Source of the DNA: Colius striatus
Taxonomy: Eukaryota > Chordata > Aves > Coliiformes > Coliidae
NCBI RefSeq assembly: GCF_028858725.1
Contig: NC_084767.1
Coordinates: 2,097,501-2,161,500 of the forward strand
Direction of reading: 5' to 3'
Length of the DNA: 64,000 nucleotides
This document shows, piece after piece, positions 37,198 to 50,083 of this stretch; within the stretch, counting starts at the first letter, position 1, and each line of letters opens with the position of its first letter. A program made the translations under genes and the position numbers. Under the pieces are notes generated by a model that was not told the DNA's origin, made no database searches, and worked only from the letters and a program-made list of their open reading frames with translations.

Positions 37198-38353
37198 ACC
37201 TAACCTGTGTTATTTTTACCTCTTAAGTGCTAAACTATTCAAAGAAGAGATGCTGTCAGAAGCAGCCCAGAGGGACACAGGTTTCATTAGTTACAAACGA
37301 AGTTGTGAGCCTCTGGTAAATGAAATGAAACTTTTCTGATACTGTTGTTCAAGTCTAAGCTGATATAAGCATCTCTGCTTCTCCTAATACAGGCAACGAT
37401 TTCTTTGGAAGTTTAGTACTTCCACTCCAGATAAAAGCAAGTCATTTGCTTCTTTCATCATGTCACTACTAATTTCCAAACAGTCAAAGCTGCTGCTAAT
37501 TTATTTACTGAACACTGAAGCCCTGTTAGCAGGGGCTGCTACTGAAACTGCTTTCTGGCCTTCGGCTTTTGTTTGTTGACAGCCTGATTTCCCAGTAGGC
37601 CATTTCCACCTGTGTTTCTGTTGTTTTTAGTGCATGTCTTTCTTTCTTCTTCCCAGTGACTGTCTCCCAAATGGCTCCTGAAGGCTTTTCTCATCTTCCC
37701 TCGCTCTCTTATCCCCTTCTCCCTCCCAGCTGCAAGGACTCTCGGCTCTGCTTTCAGTCATTCTGCAGTTAGTGGTTGTCTACACTGCTGAGCTCCCATG
37801 GGGCACTAATTTTTGTTTCAAGGACAAGATTCAAAAGAGTTTGCTACACATAGGTTGCAGGGTGCACCTTCAGATGTGCCTTCAAATAGACTTTGGAGAT
37901 TTGAATATATGAGCTCCTGAAAATCAGTTTTTAAATTGCAAGGGAGGCCTATTAAGTGCTGTAAAATTTTTTTTTGCTTTTCTATTTTAAAAGCTGCATT
38001 AAAAAAGTGATTTTTTTTTTTCCCCCTTCCTCTCTCCCATGACATTGGGTGGAAATAGAAATTAGGAGGCTGCCATTTCCCTTTAACTTCATGCATATCA
38101 AAGGAAGAGAGATGACAGGATAAAATGATTCAGAGAGTGGCCAGCACACTCTGTATCTGGAGGAGCTAGTGAGGAAAGATACTGAGATATTGCAATGATT
38201 TCTTTGCAGCAACTCAAAGTGCCAGGGGCTTTAAGTGTGCAAGAAAGGTTCTAAGATGATTTCCATGAATTGAAAAATTCAGAGCCTGCACAGCTTGAAG
38301 GAGTTATTTAAGATATTCTTTCAAAGTTGCTACTTAAACTAATCCAGCCTCTT

Positions 38354-38369
38354 TGTGTGTGTGTGTGTG
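38354..38369. repeat. (TG)8 microsatellite
   Basis: Eight uninterrupted TG units. Confidence 0.9.
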
Positions 38370-38724
38370 CATTTCATCATATACACTCCATACGTAACTT
38401 CTGGTTGACACTTAACTTTATCTCAACCCCAGCAACCTGTGTGAATCTTTCAGAGGTTTGTTGTGAGAGGACACACAGCTAGTGGCTAGTGCCTGGTATA
38501 CCAGGCTTCAAAACAATCTCCTTTGCTTGTGTGTTAAGTGCAAGTTGGATTCTACGACCTCAGTTTTGCTTGAAGACTTGGTTTGTAAGGAGTTCATAAA
38601 ACTCAAGGTACAACTGGTTTAAACTAGGAACTGCAGCTTGACAGTGGGGTCTTCTGATTAAAGCTGCTGGACCCTTGGTTTTTCAAACTGAATATTCACA
38701 TCTAATGAGCACTTTGGAATTCTT

Positions 38725-38775
38725 TTTCCTCTTTGCCTCAGTCTCCCATTTCTAAAACAAAGGTGATGAGACTAT
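38725..38775 (+). mobile_element. Possible MIR-like relic, short
   Basis: CCTCTTTGCCTCAGTCTCCC followed by ATTTCTAAAACAAAGGTGAT resembles the MIR segment CTCTGTGCCTCAGTTTCCTC and the AAAATGGGG portion. It lies about 165 bases before the clearer copy at 38941; the two may be one interrupted element or two insertions. Confidence 0.4.
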
Positions 38776-38940
38776 CCGATCCCAAACAGGCACTGAGGAA
38801 TTGTTCAGAAATAAATACTGATGGAAAAACTTTCAAAACAATACAAAAAAGCAAAGTTTGAGGAGTACATATTAAACCTCCAGTGTCCAAAGGCACATGC
38901 TTTGCCAGGAGGCCGTGCCTACCCACAGAACTAGAAGCTA

Positions 38941-39122
38941 GGTATTCAAGCTATAATCCAGTAACCTTGAGTAAGTCTCTTAGCTGCTGTGTCTCTCCAT
39001 TTCCAAATAATATTGCAATAAGACTAATATTTACTTACCTCACAGTCACATAGTCAGAATGAATTAATGTTTGTAAAGTACTTGCAAGTCCTTGGATGAA
39101 TGGTCTCACAGAAGTGCTAAGC
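38941..39122 (+). mobile_element. MIR-like SINE relic
   Basis: In order it carries CCTTGAGTAAGTCTCTTAGC, a CTCTCCATTTCCAAATAATA equivalent of the MIR CTCAGTTTCC segment, TACTTACCTCACAGTC, and TTGTAAAGTACTTGCAAG. These match the MIR core and 3' part in the correct order and spacing, with heavy divergence. Confidence 0.7.
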
Positions 39123-40965
39123 AAAGCATGCATTGTCATTTCCTCGTAGAGAAATACATATCATTTACACAAGTGTACAGAGATGTTCACACAAACATAT
39201 GCAACGTCTCATCTCAGTGCGCTCACGTTAGCATAGGATGTAAGAACAAACCCAGCAGTCCTTGACAATTCGTGTCATTTGGCTTTGAAATGAGTATATT
39301 TTCTTTGAGAACAGAGCTTATCATGTAATCTCCAATGGAAGTTATGTTCTGCCTTTTTACAGTTGCCACGATGCAAATGTCATTCGTACTCTCCTTCTTT
39401 GTGAAAGTTAACAGTTATTTAAGAGATCAAAGTTAATTATCACTAAGGAGATCATTTTTACCTATCAACCCACTTTTGTAACCCCACTATCACAAGTAGA
39501 AGCTTTATGCTAATCAGTTTTCTAATTTCCATAAATTACTGATAGAATTACTTCTGGGTTTTTTTTCCCAGCATGAAAGTAGATCTGTTGGTGAAAGCTC
39601 TTGAGAGGTAAAGAGACAGAGAGAAAACGAGGTAAGGTGCATTTTCAAGAGTTTGCCAGCTGAATGCAGTACCGAGAAAATAAAAATCCAAATCATTACT
39701 TTCATTGCATCACAAAACTTGTAGATGCCACAGCTTCCCTGCACTGCAGAAATCTGATGCACACACATTGTTTCAATTTAACATGGTGATAGGAACGGAA
39801 TCGAACGTGAGGATCACCGCGTGACCCTATTACATGTGAAGTGTCTCTATTAGAGCTCCAAAGGCAGCATGCCAGAGGAGCTGAAATGTGTTGATAGAAA
39901 CAAACAGAGATACCTTTTTAAAAGCAGCAGTCAGAAACTCTGCAGTGTGATCCAGGCGTGTTCTGCTGGAGAGGGCAAGATAGTCTATCCTAGGGGACGA
40001 TGATATTAAGAAGCAGAAAAAACACCCCCTTCCACTCCATCACAGCTCTTTCCGTATTGCGAGCTTGCCAAATGGAAGCTGCTACTGTGGAAGTTGTTAC
40101 TGCTGTGACTGACAGCTGCTGTAAAATAATCTCAGCTACAGCATGGAAGGAACAACAAGAAATCAAAATGAAACAGATCAGGATATTTTGGGTATCCTCT
40201 TGGTCTAAAAGTTGAGTAAAATAATTGCTTAGTAATTAACAAGCTTGTTGCTATGCTGCTCCAGCTTTTTAGACTGGTGCTGATGAATTCAGCATAAATT
40301 AAACCTTCTCAGGTGCAAACTCTACAACCTAGAGCTAAAGTTGTACCCATGCATCATTTGAACCACACCGTGCAGTAGGAGCTTCATTTCGAGTTGGTAA
40401 CAGAGCAGTTCATCTTCCAGCAGTCACCAGTATCTTTCTGCTTGACCACTGCTCTCTAGAATAAGGAGGAATCCAGGCTGACATTTGGATTGTATTGAAG
40501 TCCCAGTGCCTTCTGCCTTTGCCACTGTATCTGTGGCATTTTCTACGGCATCCATTTCTACGACTGACTGAAGAGCTCAGCTGTTGGTCTGTCAAGTGCC
40601 TGAAGCACTTTCCTTTTCCCCAGCTCCAGGAAGAGACCAGCAATAAGGCAAAGCCCAGAGAGACCACGACCACTGTCACATCTCCTCTGTCTGTCATAGG
40701 CAGCTGATATCCTTCAGGGCACAGTCTGAGCAGCCCTGCAGCTCAGGTGGGCCCCCAGAGCTAAATGTAAGGGGCACCTGAAAGCACCCCGGGAAGAGGC
40801 AGGCACAAAGGAAACTAAAAGGACCTTAGCTTCCCCTCGGCTGTGAGGTTTTGTGTCACTGCTTAGAGAAAAGCAACGCGAAATTATATTCTCTCTTGGT
40901 TTTTTATTCTTCAGCCTTCACCTCTCCTGCACACACGCACCTATTTCTCTTCAAACACACGAGCC

Positions 40966-41030
40966 ACCCCATTGAAGTCAGCAGGACCCTTCCCGTGCTT
41001 CAAGCAAAGCATGCATATGCCTGGATCAAG
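40966..41030. repeat. Palindromic interspersed repeat, half copy
   Basis: CCCCATTGAAGTCAGCAGGA then CCCGTGCTTCAAGCAAAGCA and TGCCTGGATCAA resemble the centre-to-right half of the palindromic family, including the CATTGAAGTCA centre. Only half remains. Confidence 0.4.
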
Positions 41031-42822
41031 TTGGTATTTACAGAAGGCTCCTTTGGAATTGGCTTTTGATTATACACCTATGTCAGAGCGTTGCTCCTTA
41101 CTGCATCTGTGGACAGGGAGGATCCATGTGACTTGATTCCACGTGAGAAAGATGGCAAAAAATTGCAAATACAACCTTTAACATTCCAGACCTTTTTAAC
41201 TGTCAGGTACTGCACTGAGCTTGTGGTTGAAAGGGAACATAAACTGTGATGCAGAGCACTAAAGGATTTAGAAAACGTAACCTTTGTGCATATGGTTTGG
41301 GTCTTATTATCCCATTTATTTATTCTGCTGGATATCTGTAGGATAATATGATCAATGACTTGGAATCCTTCTTGTTTCTACCAACAACAAATCAAACCAT
41401 TAATAGGCCAATAAAACCCTGGGATTTGAAGAGAGGAGAGGAGGGGAAGTAATTGCATTGTTCTGATGCTAACGAGGCACATCTATCTTGAAATAACTGA
41501 TTAAAGCTGGTGTCGACACGAGGCCTTTGCTCAGAAAAGTGTGTTGCTAACATACCAGGTGTGTTTTACTGGGGTATGGGAACACGAGGTTGGAGTGGCA
41601 GCTCTGCATTCACTGCGTGCTCTGTGGGACATGGGAAGCACCTCTGCCTGAGAGGGATTTCATCCTCCTTAACCCTTTCTGTACACCATGACGACAGGCT
41701 CACAGTGTGGTGGGCCAGGAGCATGCAGGGTTCACTGGGCACGTTGTGTGGCTGATAAGTAATTCCAGAGATGCGTGATTGCATAATGATAGCCACATTC
41801 ATTCACCTGCCTATCAAAAGCGATGCATTAAAGTTTGAGCTCTCTTCCCCTGGGTCCACAAAGAGACATTTGACTGTTAGCTTATAGACTTTAACATTCC
41901 TCCTAACAGTGGGCTAAGTGCAGTGGGGTTAAACAGAGTCCCTTTTGCTTAGTAATCCATTAGCTAATGGGTGTGTAAGCCCATCAATTTTCTGTTTATT
42001 CCCTAACCCCATTAGGGTACACCTGCTGTGCATAAAAAATATACCTGACAAATCAGAGTGATAGTTGAAATAAAATAAATATCAAGTGTTGTTATAGCTG
42101 ATCCACAGTGTTTAAAGCAGAAAGGGCATAACAGTGATTTGTGAGGGCGGAACAAAATAGCACGTGCTGGCTCATGGTAGCTTGAGCAGGTGTATATAAA
42201 TCCCCCTGCGATCTTGCCAGTTCACCTGTACACTCCAGTGCTCAACTGTCTCTTTCCCTGGCCCCACGGGTCTATCCGGAGGGCTGGAGTTCACCTTCAA
42301 ACACTGTCTCCAAGTGCTTTCCACAGAGCCACGGTGCTGCTGAGTGATAAATTAATTATTTGGAGGAGGGAGGGTGAAATCTCACAGGCTGCTCTCCCAC
42401 GAAGGCAGCCAGAAGCTTCAAATCTGTCTCTGATACCAGGCCATTTGTTTTGTCACTTCATGGGCTTTATTTATTTATTTATCTTACAGCTTGCCTTGTG
42501 ATTAAAACTGTTGAAACAGCTGTTAGCTGGTAGCAGCTCTCTTTGTGCTGTTTCCTGACGTCAATCAGGAGACCGTGGGGCTGCTTTGCTGGGGCTGAGA
42601 GTGAGGCAGCAGCATCCCCAGCCCCATGAGGGCTCTCGGGGGCTGTCGTGTCGGGCAGTAACGATGGCAGCAGCCACACACCCTGTTCTACGTGGAGAAA
42701 ATGGGGGGAATAATAGTGGTGAACCCCTGGAACTTGTTGCTAAAAGCTGTTACTGAAATGGTTATTAAAAAAGTGAGTGAAATGGGGCTTTTATGTCTTT
42801 TAAAAAAAGAAAAAGAGCACCA

Positions 42823-43081
42823 TCATAGAATTTTAGGATCTTTTTGGTTGGAAAAGACCTTTAAGATCATTGAGTTCAACCACGAACCTCACAGTGCCAA
42901 GCACATCACCAAACCATGTCCCTCAGCATCTCATCTACATGGCTTCTAAATATCTCCAGGGGTGGGGACTCCACCACCTCCCTGGGCAGCCTGTTGCAGT
43001 GTTTAACAACCCTCTCAGGGAAAAAGTTATTTTCAATATCCAATCTAAACTTCATCTGACACAACTTGGGGCCACCATCTG
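42823..43081 (-). mobile_element. CR1 LINE, 5'-truncated 3' end
   Basis: The plus strand starts TCATAGAAT, then GGTTGGAAAAGACCTTTAAG, and continues with GGTGGGGACTCCACCACCTC and CCTGGGCAGCCTGTTGCAGT. This is antisense CR1, so the element lies on the minus strand. The truncation point is near 43081. The subfamily resembles those common in non-galliform birds, which is a hint about the organism and not proof. Confidence 0.93.
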
Positions 43082-46000
43082 GGGAGGCTGATGATCATAG
43101 ATGAGCAAGGCACTTGGTTCAAGGTGATTGGTCCAGTGTGAAAAACTCCATGGAGCATATGAATGGGCTTTGAATGAGTCAGTCTTCAGCTTTATGGACA
43201 GGAGCTGGATGTCCTCTGCCATCAAAGTGCAGCTGGGGGAGGGAGGGCAGATGGAGAATAACATGGACACATGGTCACTAGCATCTGTGATGTCAGAGGA
43301 TGGAAAAGCCTTGCAGTCTCTGTGGTTGTGGAAATGTACATAGAAAGCCTCTGAGGCTGAGGAAAGCTTAGGACCAGGTTTCTTGTGTTGGAGACACACA
43401 ACCTAACGTCAGGTGTGAAGGAGACCATGACCACAAACGTTGCTACTTCTTTGCTGTTGAAGAAACATGTGTAGGCTTTCTGCAATCACATCAGGTGTGC
43501 TGGCACCTCAGGGCTGGGTGTGCTGCCTGTGACACACTTGCTCACAACTGCTAAATCCACAGCTTGAGCAAGCTGAAGAGCTCAGCTTGCATTTAAAAAC
43601 CCAAATCAAACCAGCAAGAGAGTGAATGAGAGAGACCAGATCAGCCCACTCCTGCAATGGAGCCAGCCAAAATCCTCAATAGGTAAGGTGGTGGGGGCAG
43701 GGTTTGAGAATCTGGCCTGGGATGACCAAACTCCATAGATTGCAAGTGCTGCTGATGGGCTAAGGAGCAGTGATAAAGTTGTTATTGGTCATTGTTGTTG
43801 GGTTGTATTATCCATAGGCTTTGGCATCTTCCAGCTGAATGCGTGCCTGTTCTTCCTTCCTGGCTCACTGTTGCTATTACTGTTATATCATGACTGTTGA
43901 GGAGTGTATCATTCATAACATACCCATCACAGAGAGATTCCTTTTTAAATGCTTAGGGAGATAGAGGGGCATAAACCCTGGGAAATCAGCTATGCCTAAT
44001 ATATTATGTAGAAGTTCTTTAATCATTATTGAAGTGCATTGAGTAAGTAAGCAAAGTTGGTCCTGCTGTAGAATAAGTCTTCAGAAAGCACAGATAAAAG
44101 GACACTTAAGTAGAACAAGGTAACGAAATATTTCCAGCCCCAGCAACTGCATTTTCCCCTCTATATAAATAGACAACCTTCAGGAGAAGGCAATGAAGCA
44201 GCAGAGGTTGAAGGCAAAGTTAATGGCTGCAAGGTGGGGGAGCAAGGCAGTGCCTGGGGCAGGCTGACAGTGAGCAATGCTCCGTGGAAATGAGGCTGAA
44301 GGCAGAGCCTATTGTGGCAGGGCCAGTGGGCAAGGAGGCAGTGGGGCAGTGGGAAGGACTCATGCAAAGCTAGAAGGGAATCGTGGGTCTGGAAGGGAGT
44401 GGAGATGAGAGCTGAAGCACAACAACCTTCTAGAGGAGCCTCTGTGCAATGTTTGTGCTCCTCTTTAAACGCTGCAGAAAAGTGAATGTTTATGACAGGG
44501 CTCATCCTGTGGCTCACTTCCCAGAGCTTGTCATGGCTCTCTGTTTCCCACCTCAACACACACAGCCTGTATTTTCATGCTTTCTATACTAAGCTGTCAC
44601 CTTCTTACAGAGAGTCACTGAGGCATCATCACTGGCAAATTTATCTTGAGGTTATTCTTAACCAGATAACCTGTGCCCCTTCAGAGCACACTTGTATGTA
44701 GTCACAGACATAATTGGTCCTTGTCTCTCATACACATTTGAGAGCTGCCAGACTGCAGTGTATCACCATGACATGGTGAGTCTCTCTTGTACACCACCTG
44801 CAGTTTATGCCCCTTATACAACACAGAGTTTGGCTGAACTGGGATGCAGGACAGAGTTTGTGATAAGTTTCAGAAAAGGGTTAGGTCATCATCTAATTTT
44901 ATTTTTTCTGAGGAGATCTGCCAATGTGCATCCACATTCCTGAGGAAGTTGGGGTCATTCAGGTAAAATAAGGAAAAAATTGTGGCTTAGAGGATTGCAT
45001 TTCTTATTTCTATTGTAGGCCTAGACACACACACACACAAAAAAAAGCCACCTGGAATTTCAGTCCCTGCTGTTTAGCTGTGACCTGGGTAGTCACTGGC
45101 ATCTGTGTCATGGAATGACTATATTAAAGCTTTCTAAGATGATTGCTCTTTCACATGACCTGCCAATCATGCTGGATCAGTGCCATAAGCTCTGGTCTAC
45201 TTGTATCCTCAAGGGCACCAAGGAGAGGAAGAGAGAAGAGGGTTGTGGAGTTGGAACTATTACTTATTTATCTAAAGTATTGACCCAACCTTGCCTACTG
45301 AAATATCAGCATTGATGCTGGGGAAAAGGGATGCCAGAGACATCTCTTTCTGGGGAAAAGAAGAAACAGAGATGTCAAATGAGGCCCTAATCAGGCAGCA
45401 TCCTATTGAGATAATGGTAGTGAGGCAGGCAGAGAGGTGGCAACGACACGAAGGAGTTACAGCTGGTGGATGGGCAAGGAAGCAGTAAACAAACTGACCA
45501 AATATCATGCTGAAGCTCTGTCAGGCTGCTTCTTGGCATCTCTGACCTGTGGCCTTATTATATGGAGTAGGCTTTGAATGTTCACTGGTAGGGTCTGCAC
45601 ATTTTTATTAGCAGTGTGGTAACGAAGTGTGTTTGTGAAGGAAGAAAGAAATGAGTAGAAAGAGGTGCTTCTGCAATTTTGCTGTGGATGGGACACAGCT
45701 TGGAGACAGAGATGGACAGTCCCTATGGATTCCCTACCTTGTCCCTGTCTGAGATGTGCACACAGGCCCAGTCAAGGAAAGCACAGATTGAAATGCAGTT
45801 GGAATAAAAAAGGCCTTCATGAAAAGGAGGAAGACTCTCTTAAATGTGACACTAGAAGAGCTTGGCTTGCTCAGCCAAGCTGCAATATTTGCATTTGCTA
45901 TGTATTTAACAGGAGAGCTAACACAAGTGAGACGGTATTCAAAAGCACAGTGATGGTACAAGACAAAATTGTATGGTGTTTACTATGGGCTTCGGTGACA

Positions 46001-47579
46001 ACCTTCCTAAAAGGGTGACAAGGGCAAGCAAAAGAAGATGCAGTAGATGCATTTTTGGAAAAGCTCAGACACTGTGGCATTTGCTAAAGCTTTTCCAAAA
46101 CCTTCTGTCCTATAGAATTGGAGGAGTTTGGAGTTGTGTTGGGGCCAGGGACTCTGTGGAAGGCCTCCAATCTGTCTTTACTACAGCAGCACTGCATGAA
46201 TATTTACAAGAGGCCTGGAGAATAAGGGGCAGTAAATGGGAAGGAGCTGAGGGAATCAAGTGTGTAACACGAAATGTGTCTTCAGCGAACCCATGAAATA
46301 TGGGCTGTGATGCTAAGCAGAGTTATGTAAATGATTCAATGAAGCAGCTGTGGCAAGGCCTGGAGGGTTTTCTTCTGGCATCAAAAAAGCAATTCATCAT
46401 CTATTACAGTACTGTCCCACAGGTGAACTCAGTTTGGATTGTCAGCTGAACATCCCTGTGTCTGATTAGGAGACTTTTCTTCAGTACTGTCTCAAATAGA
46501 AAACTGATGGTTCAGACCCCACCTTTCTTAATGTGGCTGAAATTGCATTTCAGACAAAAGCACTCTCATTGGATCCAAATGGCTGAAGCAGAGCTCTGGT
46601 TGTGCCGCACCTAGAACAGGTTGCCTCATATTACAGCTGGAATTTAATCTTTAAGCCTGCTTTTCAGCTACATGAGACCCAACATCTGTCTAGTGAGCTG
46701 AGCATTCATAGAGCCCTCAGCTGCAGTGAGAGCTGCCAATACCCATACCACTTAAAAAAGAAGCAGGGGAATTATCTCAGGTAGAAGAAACAGAACCCTT
46801 GTGCTGACACAGTGAACACACCTGGGGTCTGATTTTGCCAACAGCTCTTTTTTTCCTCTCACAACTACTGGAGTGGGCCTCATTCACCACTTTACATTGC
46901 AAGAAGCCACTTCCACCTGCTTGACTTTTTGCAAGTGTAATATTTTACAGAAAATTTTAATTTTATTTCAACCACAAAGCCAATGTCTCTGTCCCTACCT
47001 TGGAAGTGCTTGGAGCTTTGCGTTAGGTGTGGTGTTTAAAGGGTTTTGTTTGTCCCCATACAGGTGTTTGGTGTGACAACCACTGGATAGCTGCTCTTCA
47101 GGCCCAGTTAAGTGCCATTATGCCAGCCTTGCAGAGGTAGGGCCCTTCCAGAGGTTGGGCTTCTTATGTTTGTCTCCTGGAGTACTGAATGAATTGAAAT
47201 GCTCAGAACCAACAAAACACGTTTGTCTTTTAGGAAGGGTGGCAGAATGGAAACGCTTCATAGGAGCAGCCTTTATGGTCAGCTCAGCATACTTTGATGC
47301 AGTTCTTGGAGCTGGCCTTGAGTCACTTAACACTTGGAAGTGTTGTCATTGACTGAAGTAATACCAAGACAGAATTATAAGTGAGGATATTTTGAAAGCC
47401 ATCAGTGCCAGGGGAAGAGGAGTTTCGGTGCGCCAGGATTCACCACCTGTAATTCCACGAATTTCTGCTTCTCCTTAATTTCAGAAAGACAACCCAGGAG
47501 CCTCTAGCTTCTGTATTTTATTTTTCCTTGCCTACTAGCTAGCAGAAGCAGAAAAATAAACACACAACTAGGAGCTGTA
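43082..47579. other. Intergenic sequence just beyond the EBF1 poly(A) site
   Basis: An (AC)7 repeat is present at 45025. The GC-richer stretch at 44161-44420 has a 132-codon open frame on the minus strand with low-complexity Ser/Leu/Pro composition, which I judge non-coding. An AATAAA on the minus strand at 47517-47522 could be a second EBF1 poly(A) signal. Nothing else was recognised. Confidence 0.7.
45025..45038. repeat. (AC)7 microsatellite
   Basis: Seven AC units followed by an A run. Confidence 0.88.
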
Positions 47580-47598
47580 TTCACAGACAGGAAGTAAC

Positions 47599-47604
47599 TT
47601 TAAT
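47599..47604 (-). terminator. EBF1: Probable EBF1 poly(A) signal (ATTAAA)
   Basis: The minus strand reads ATTAAA here. Within about 20-50 bases downstream on the same strand come TGTCTGTG and GTTGTGTGTTTATTTT, which fit a GU/U-rich downstream element. Cleavage would fall at about 47580. An AATAAA on the minus strand at 47517-47522 is a less well placed alternative. Confidence 0.5.
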
Positions 47605-49530
47605 TAAATATTGTGAAAGTTGAAAAGTTTTTACAGCTTGAATTTCTGCAAAAAAATTATAACAATCTCTACAGTAGTTAGTTTCTCTAACAATAGAACT
47701 GTACAGTGTGTGTGTCTATTCAAAAAGATTTAGATAAGAAGGTGAAAGATTAGTAGTTTCAGAGATGACTTCATTTTAGCTGCATCCTAGTACAACTGTG
47801 AGGAAATAGGCATACTTTATGCAATCCAGTCATTGTGAAGCTTCACCTTGTTAAAACTGAAATCTGAATGTTTCCACTTAAAGCCATATTCTGTAAACAG
47901 CTGCATCTTTTACTTTGTAAAAGACAGGAATGGTGCAGGGGCAATTTTTCTAAATTCCCATTCATCAGATCACTAATAAATAGCTGCAACAAAACGCAAT
48001 TATGCACATTGTCAAAGGATCTTTGGACACTGGCGTAGGAGACTACAAACATCGATGGCTAACACTGGTGTCAAAATCGCTATGACTTTGAGTGGAGCTC
48101 TACAAGAGTAATTGATGGTGTCACTGGACAAAATATGGCTTTAAATTTGATTACATTGTCGTGCCGTTGCTTACTACGTGAATTAGAATAATTGCTTGGA
48201 ATACAGAGAAGCAATAAACTGATGTCTCTCACATTTTCCAGTTTTCTCTTCTTTTATTTTCTCACCACGAAAGAAAAAAAAAAAGAAAATAATGATCCTG
48301 TTTTCTTCCCTTCCCCCCATAGATCACACTGTGACATTCTAGTGAAAACCATTGCAAAATTCATACAGGAAGCATGCACAGTTGCAGCATCGTTGTAAAT
48401 GATTTCTTGCTCGACTAGAAAAAAGTTATATTGTTTTAAGGTAACAAAACAGTTCTTTTGTGCTTTTCAATTCCTTTTTTTTTTTTTTCTTAGAATGTTA
48501 GTGATGATTGACAGTTCTGGTGCACAGTACAATGTACAAGTGAAATGAATATGATTTGCATTGTTAAGGCATCCAATCTGCTGGTTTATATTTATGTGAA
48601 AGACAGAGAAATATACAAGCAGACTTAAGAAAGAAAGTATTTTCATCGAGTTCTATGAAGTTTCTCCCCATATTTAATGCACAAAAATGCGTCACTCCAA
48701 AGAGGAGAAATCCCATGCATATTAATAGAGTAAAACAGCATTAATTTTTGTTAAGCCTCAAAAGCAAAGGATACATTTTCTTTAAAATCTACATAACTAA
48801 ATGCTACAAGAATAATATGCTACTTTTTGCCATATATTGGAAAAAACTTCTTAACTTACAAATAATACAAAAATAGACAATGGCTTTTGGGTGGAAATTA
48901 AAAAAAAAATGGAAGCATGGTTTTAAACAATACTAAAAAAAAAAAAATCCCTATAAATGAAATGTCTTAAAATCACATTTAAACAGCTAATACAACGGTG
49001 AATGACCAAACAAATCAGCACTTTTCACATAGCAAACATACACAATAAAATAAACTTGGTAGGGGATAAAAAGCAATGTACAAATTCCAAAGATAAATAC
49101 ATTATTTATATGGATATTTTACAAAATCCCCCATAAAACAAACAAACAAACAAAAAAAACCCAGAAACAAAAAGCTTTTTTTTCCTTTAATTAATTCTGC
49201 AAGTATGTGCAAGCTAAAGGTAGTGAGCTCTTTTTGCAAAATATGCAGTAAAATTCTTTTTTTTCTTTTTTGTGATATTGAAAAACTGTCTTAAGACATT
49301 AAAATGTATAAATAGAACAACAACTTTGGCAAAAAATCACAAAAAATCTACAGTATTTATAACTACATACAAAACACAACAGCAAAGAAAAAAATATCAG
49401 GTAATGCATCTTCAGAGCTTTGCTGCCTCTTTGACTAATAGGTTTTTTTAAGAACACTTCCCAGATAATGATAGCAAAAGTTTGGTAAAACAGAAGCTAT
49501 GGGTTTGATTTGAAGTCTTTCTAACAACAG

Positions 49531-49556
49531 CCCCACCCCTCACCCCCCCACCCCCC
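49531..49556 (-). promoter_or_regulatory. G-quadruplex motif in EBF1 3' UTR (distal)
   Basis: Read on the mRNA strand, this has four G runs of 6, 7, 4 and 4 with loops T, TGA and T. It meets the canonical quadruplex pattern with at least four possible tetrads and very short loops. It lies about 1.2 kb after the stop codon. Folding in RNA is inferred from the pattern, not shown. Confidence 0.6.
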
Positions 49557-50083
49557 AAAGTCATGTTTCCCTTTACTATTCAAACGCAGTTACCTGTCGC
49601 TTAATATATTATGATACAAACCCAGAGGGTCGACCGATACAGGAACAATCCTAGTGGGAGGCTGAAGAAAATGTGTGCTTTTAGGTTATGAGGATGCAGA
49701 ACCACAGACAAGTCTATTCTTGTTCTGCCCCACAAAAACAAATAGGTCAAGGGGAGAGGGGCCAGGTTGAGAACACTCCCCCTGTGTGACGGCCGCAGTC
49801 CGTGTCATCAGACGGCTGTGCAAAACCCAAACGGCATTAATGCACAGCTCAGGTAACACTAAACTTCCAGAAGGCCACTCATTTGGAAAAATTCTGATAC
49901 ATAAGCTAAAGAGAGAGCCATGCTCATCCAATTCTGCTGTTTTAGCATTACATCTAGAGGCACTGGGTTTCAGTTCAAGAGGGAATGTGTTTGTTATTTG
50001 CATCCTTACTTTCCCTTTCGCCAACTTTTCCTGCTGCATTATTTACACAATTGCTTAGCCTGATATTGAGAGAGGTTATTAAT

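Larger units (their letters stand above)
36214..42822. other. Intergenic desert between CR1 copies
   Basis: It holds palindromic repeats at 36901 and 40966, microsatellites at 37179 and 38354, and MIR-like relics at 38725 and 38941. A CpG-containing patch lies near 39790-39830. A repeat-free block at 41880-42080 may be a conserved element. No gene was recognised. Confidence 0.72.

Noticed and set aside
44161..44559. A 132-codon open frame on the minus strand
   Set aside because: Ser/Leu/Pro/His-rich low-complexity translation of a purine-rich plus strand; no family, no splice support.
48253..48258. AATAAA on the minus strand as the main EBF1 poly(A) signal
   Set aside because: It has less GU-rich sequence downstream than the 47599 site. 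It may still serve a shorter isoform.
48524..48530. GTACTGT on the minus strand, a possible miR-101 seed match in the 3' UTR
   Set aside because: A single 7-mer in 3.2 kb is expected by chance for many microRNAs; conservation would be needed.
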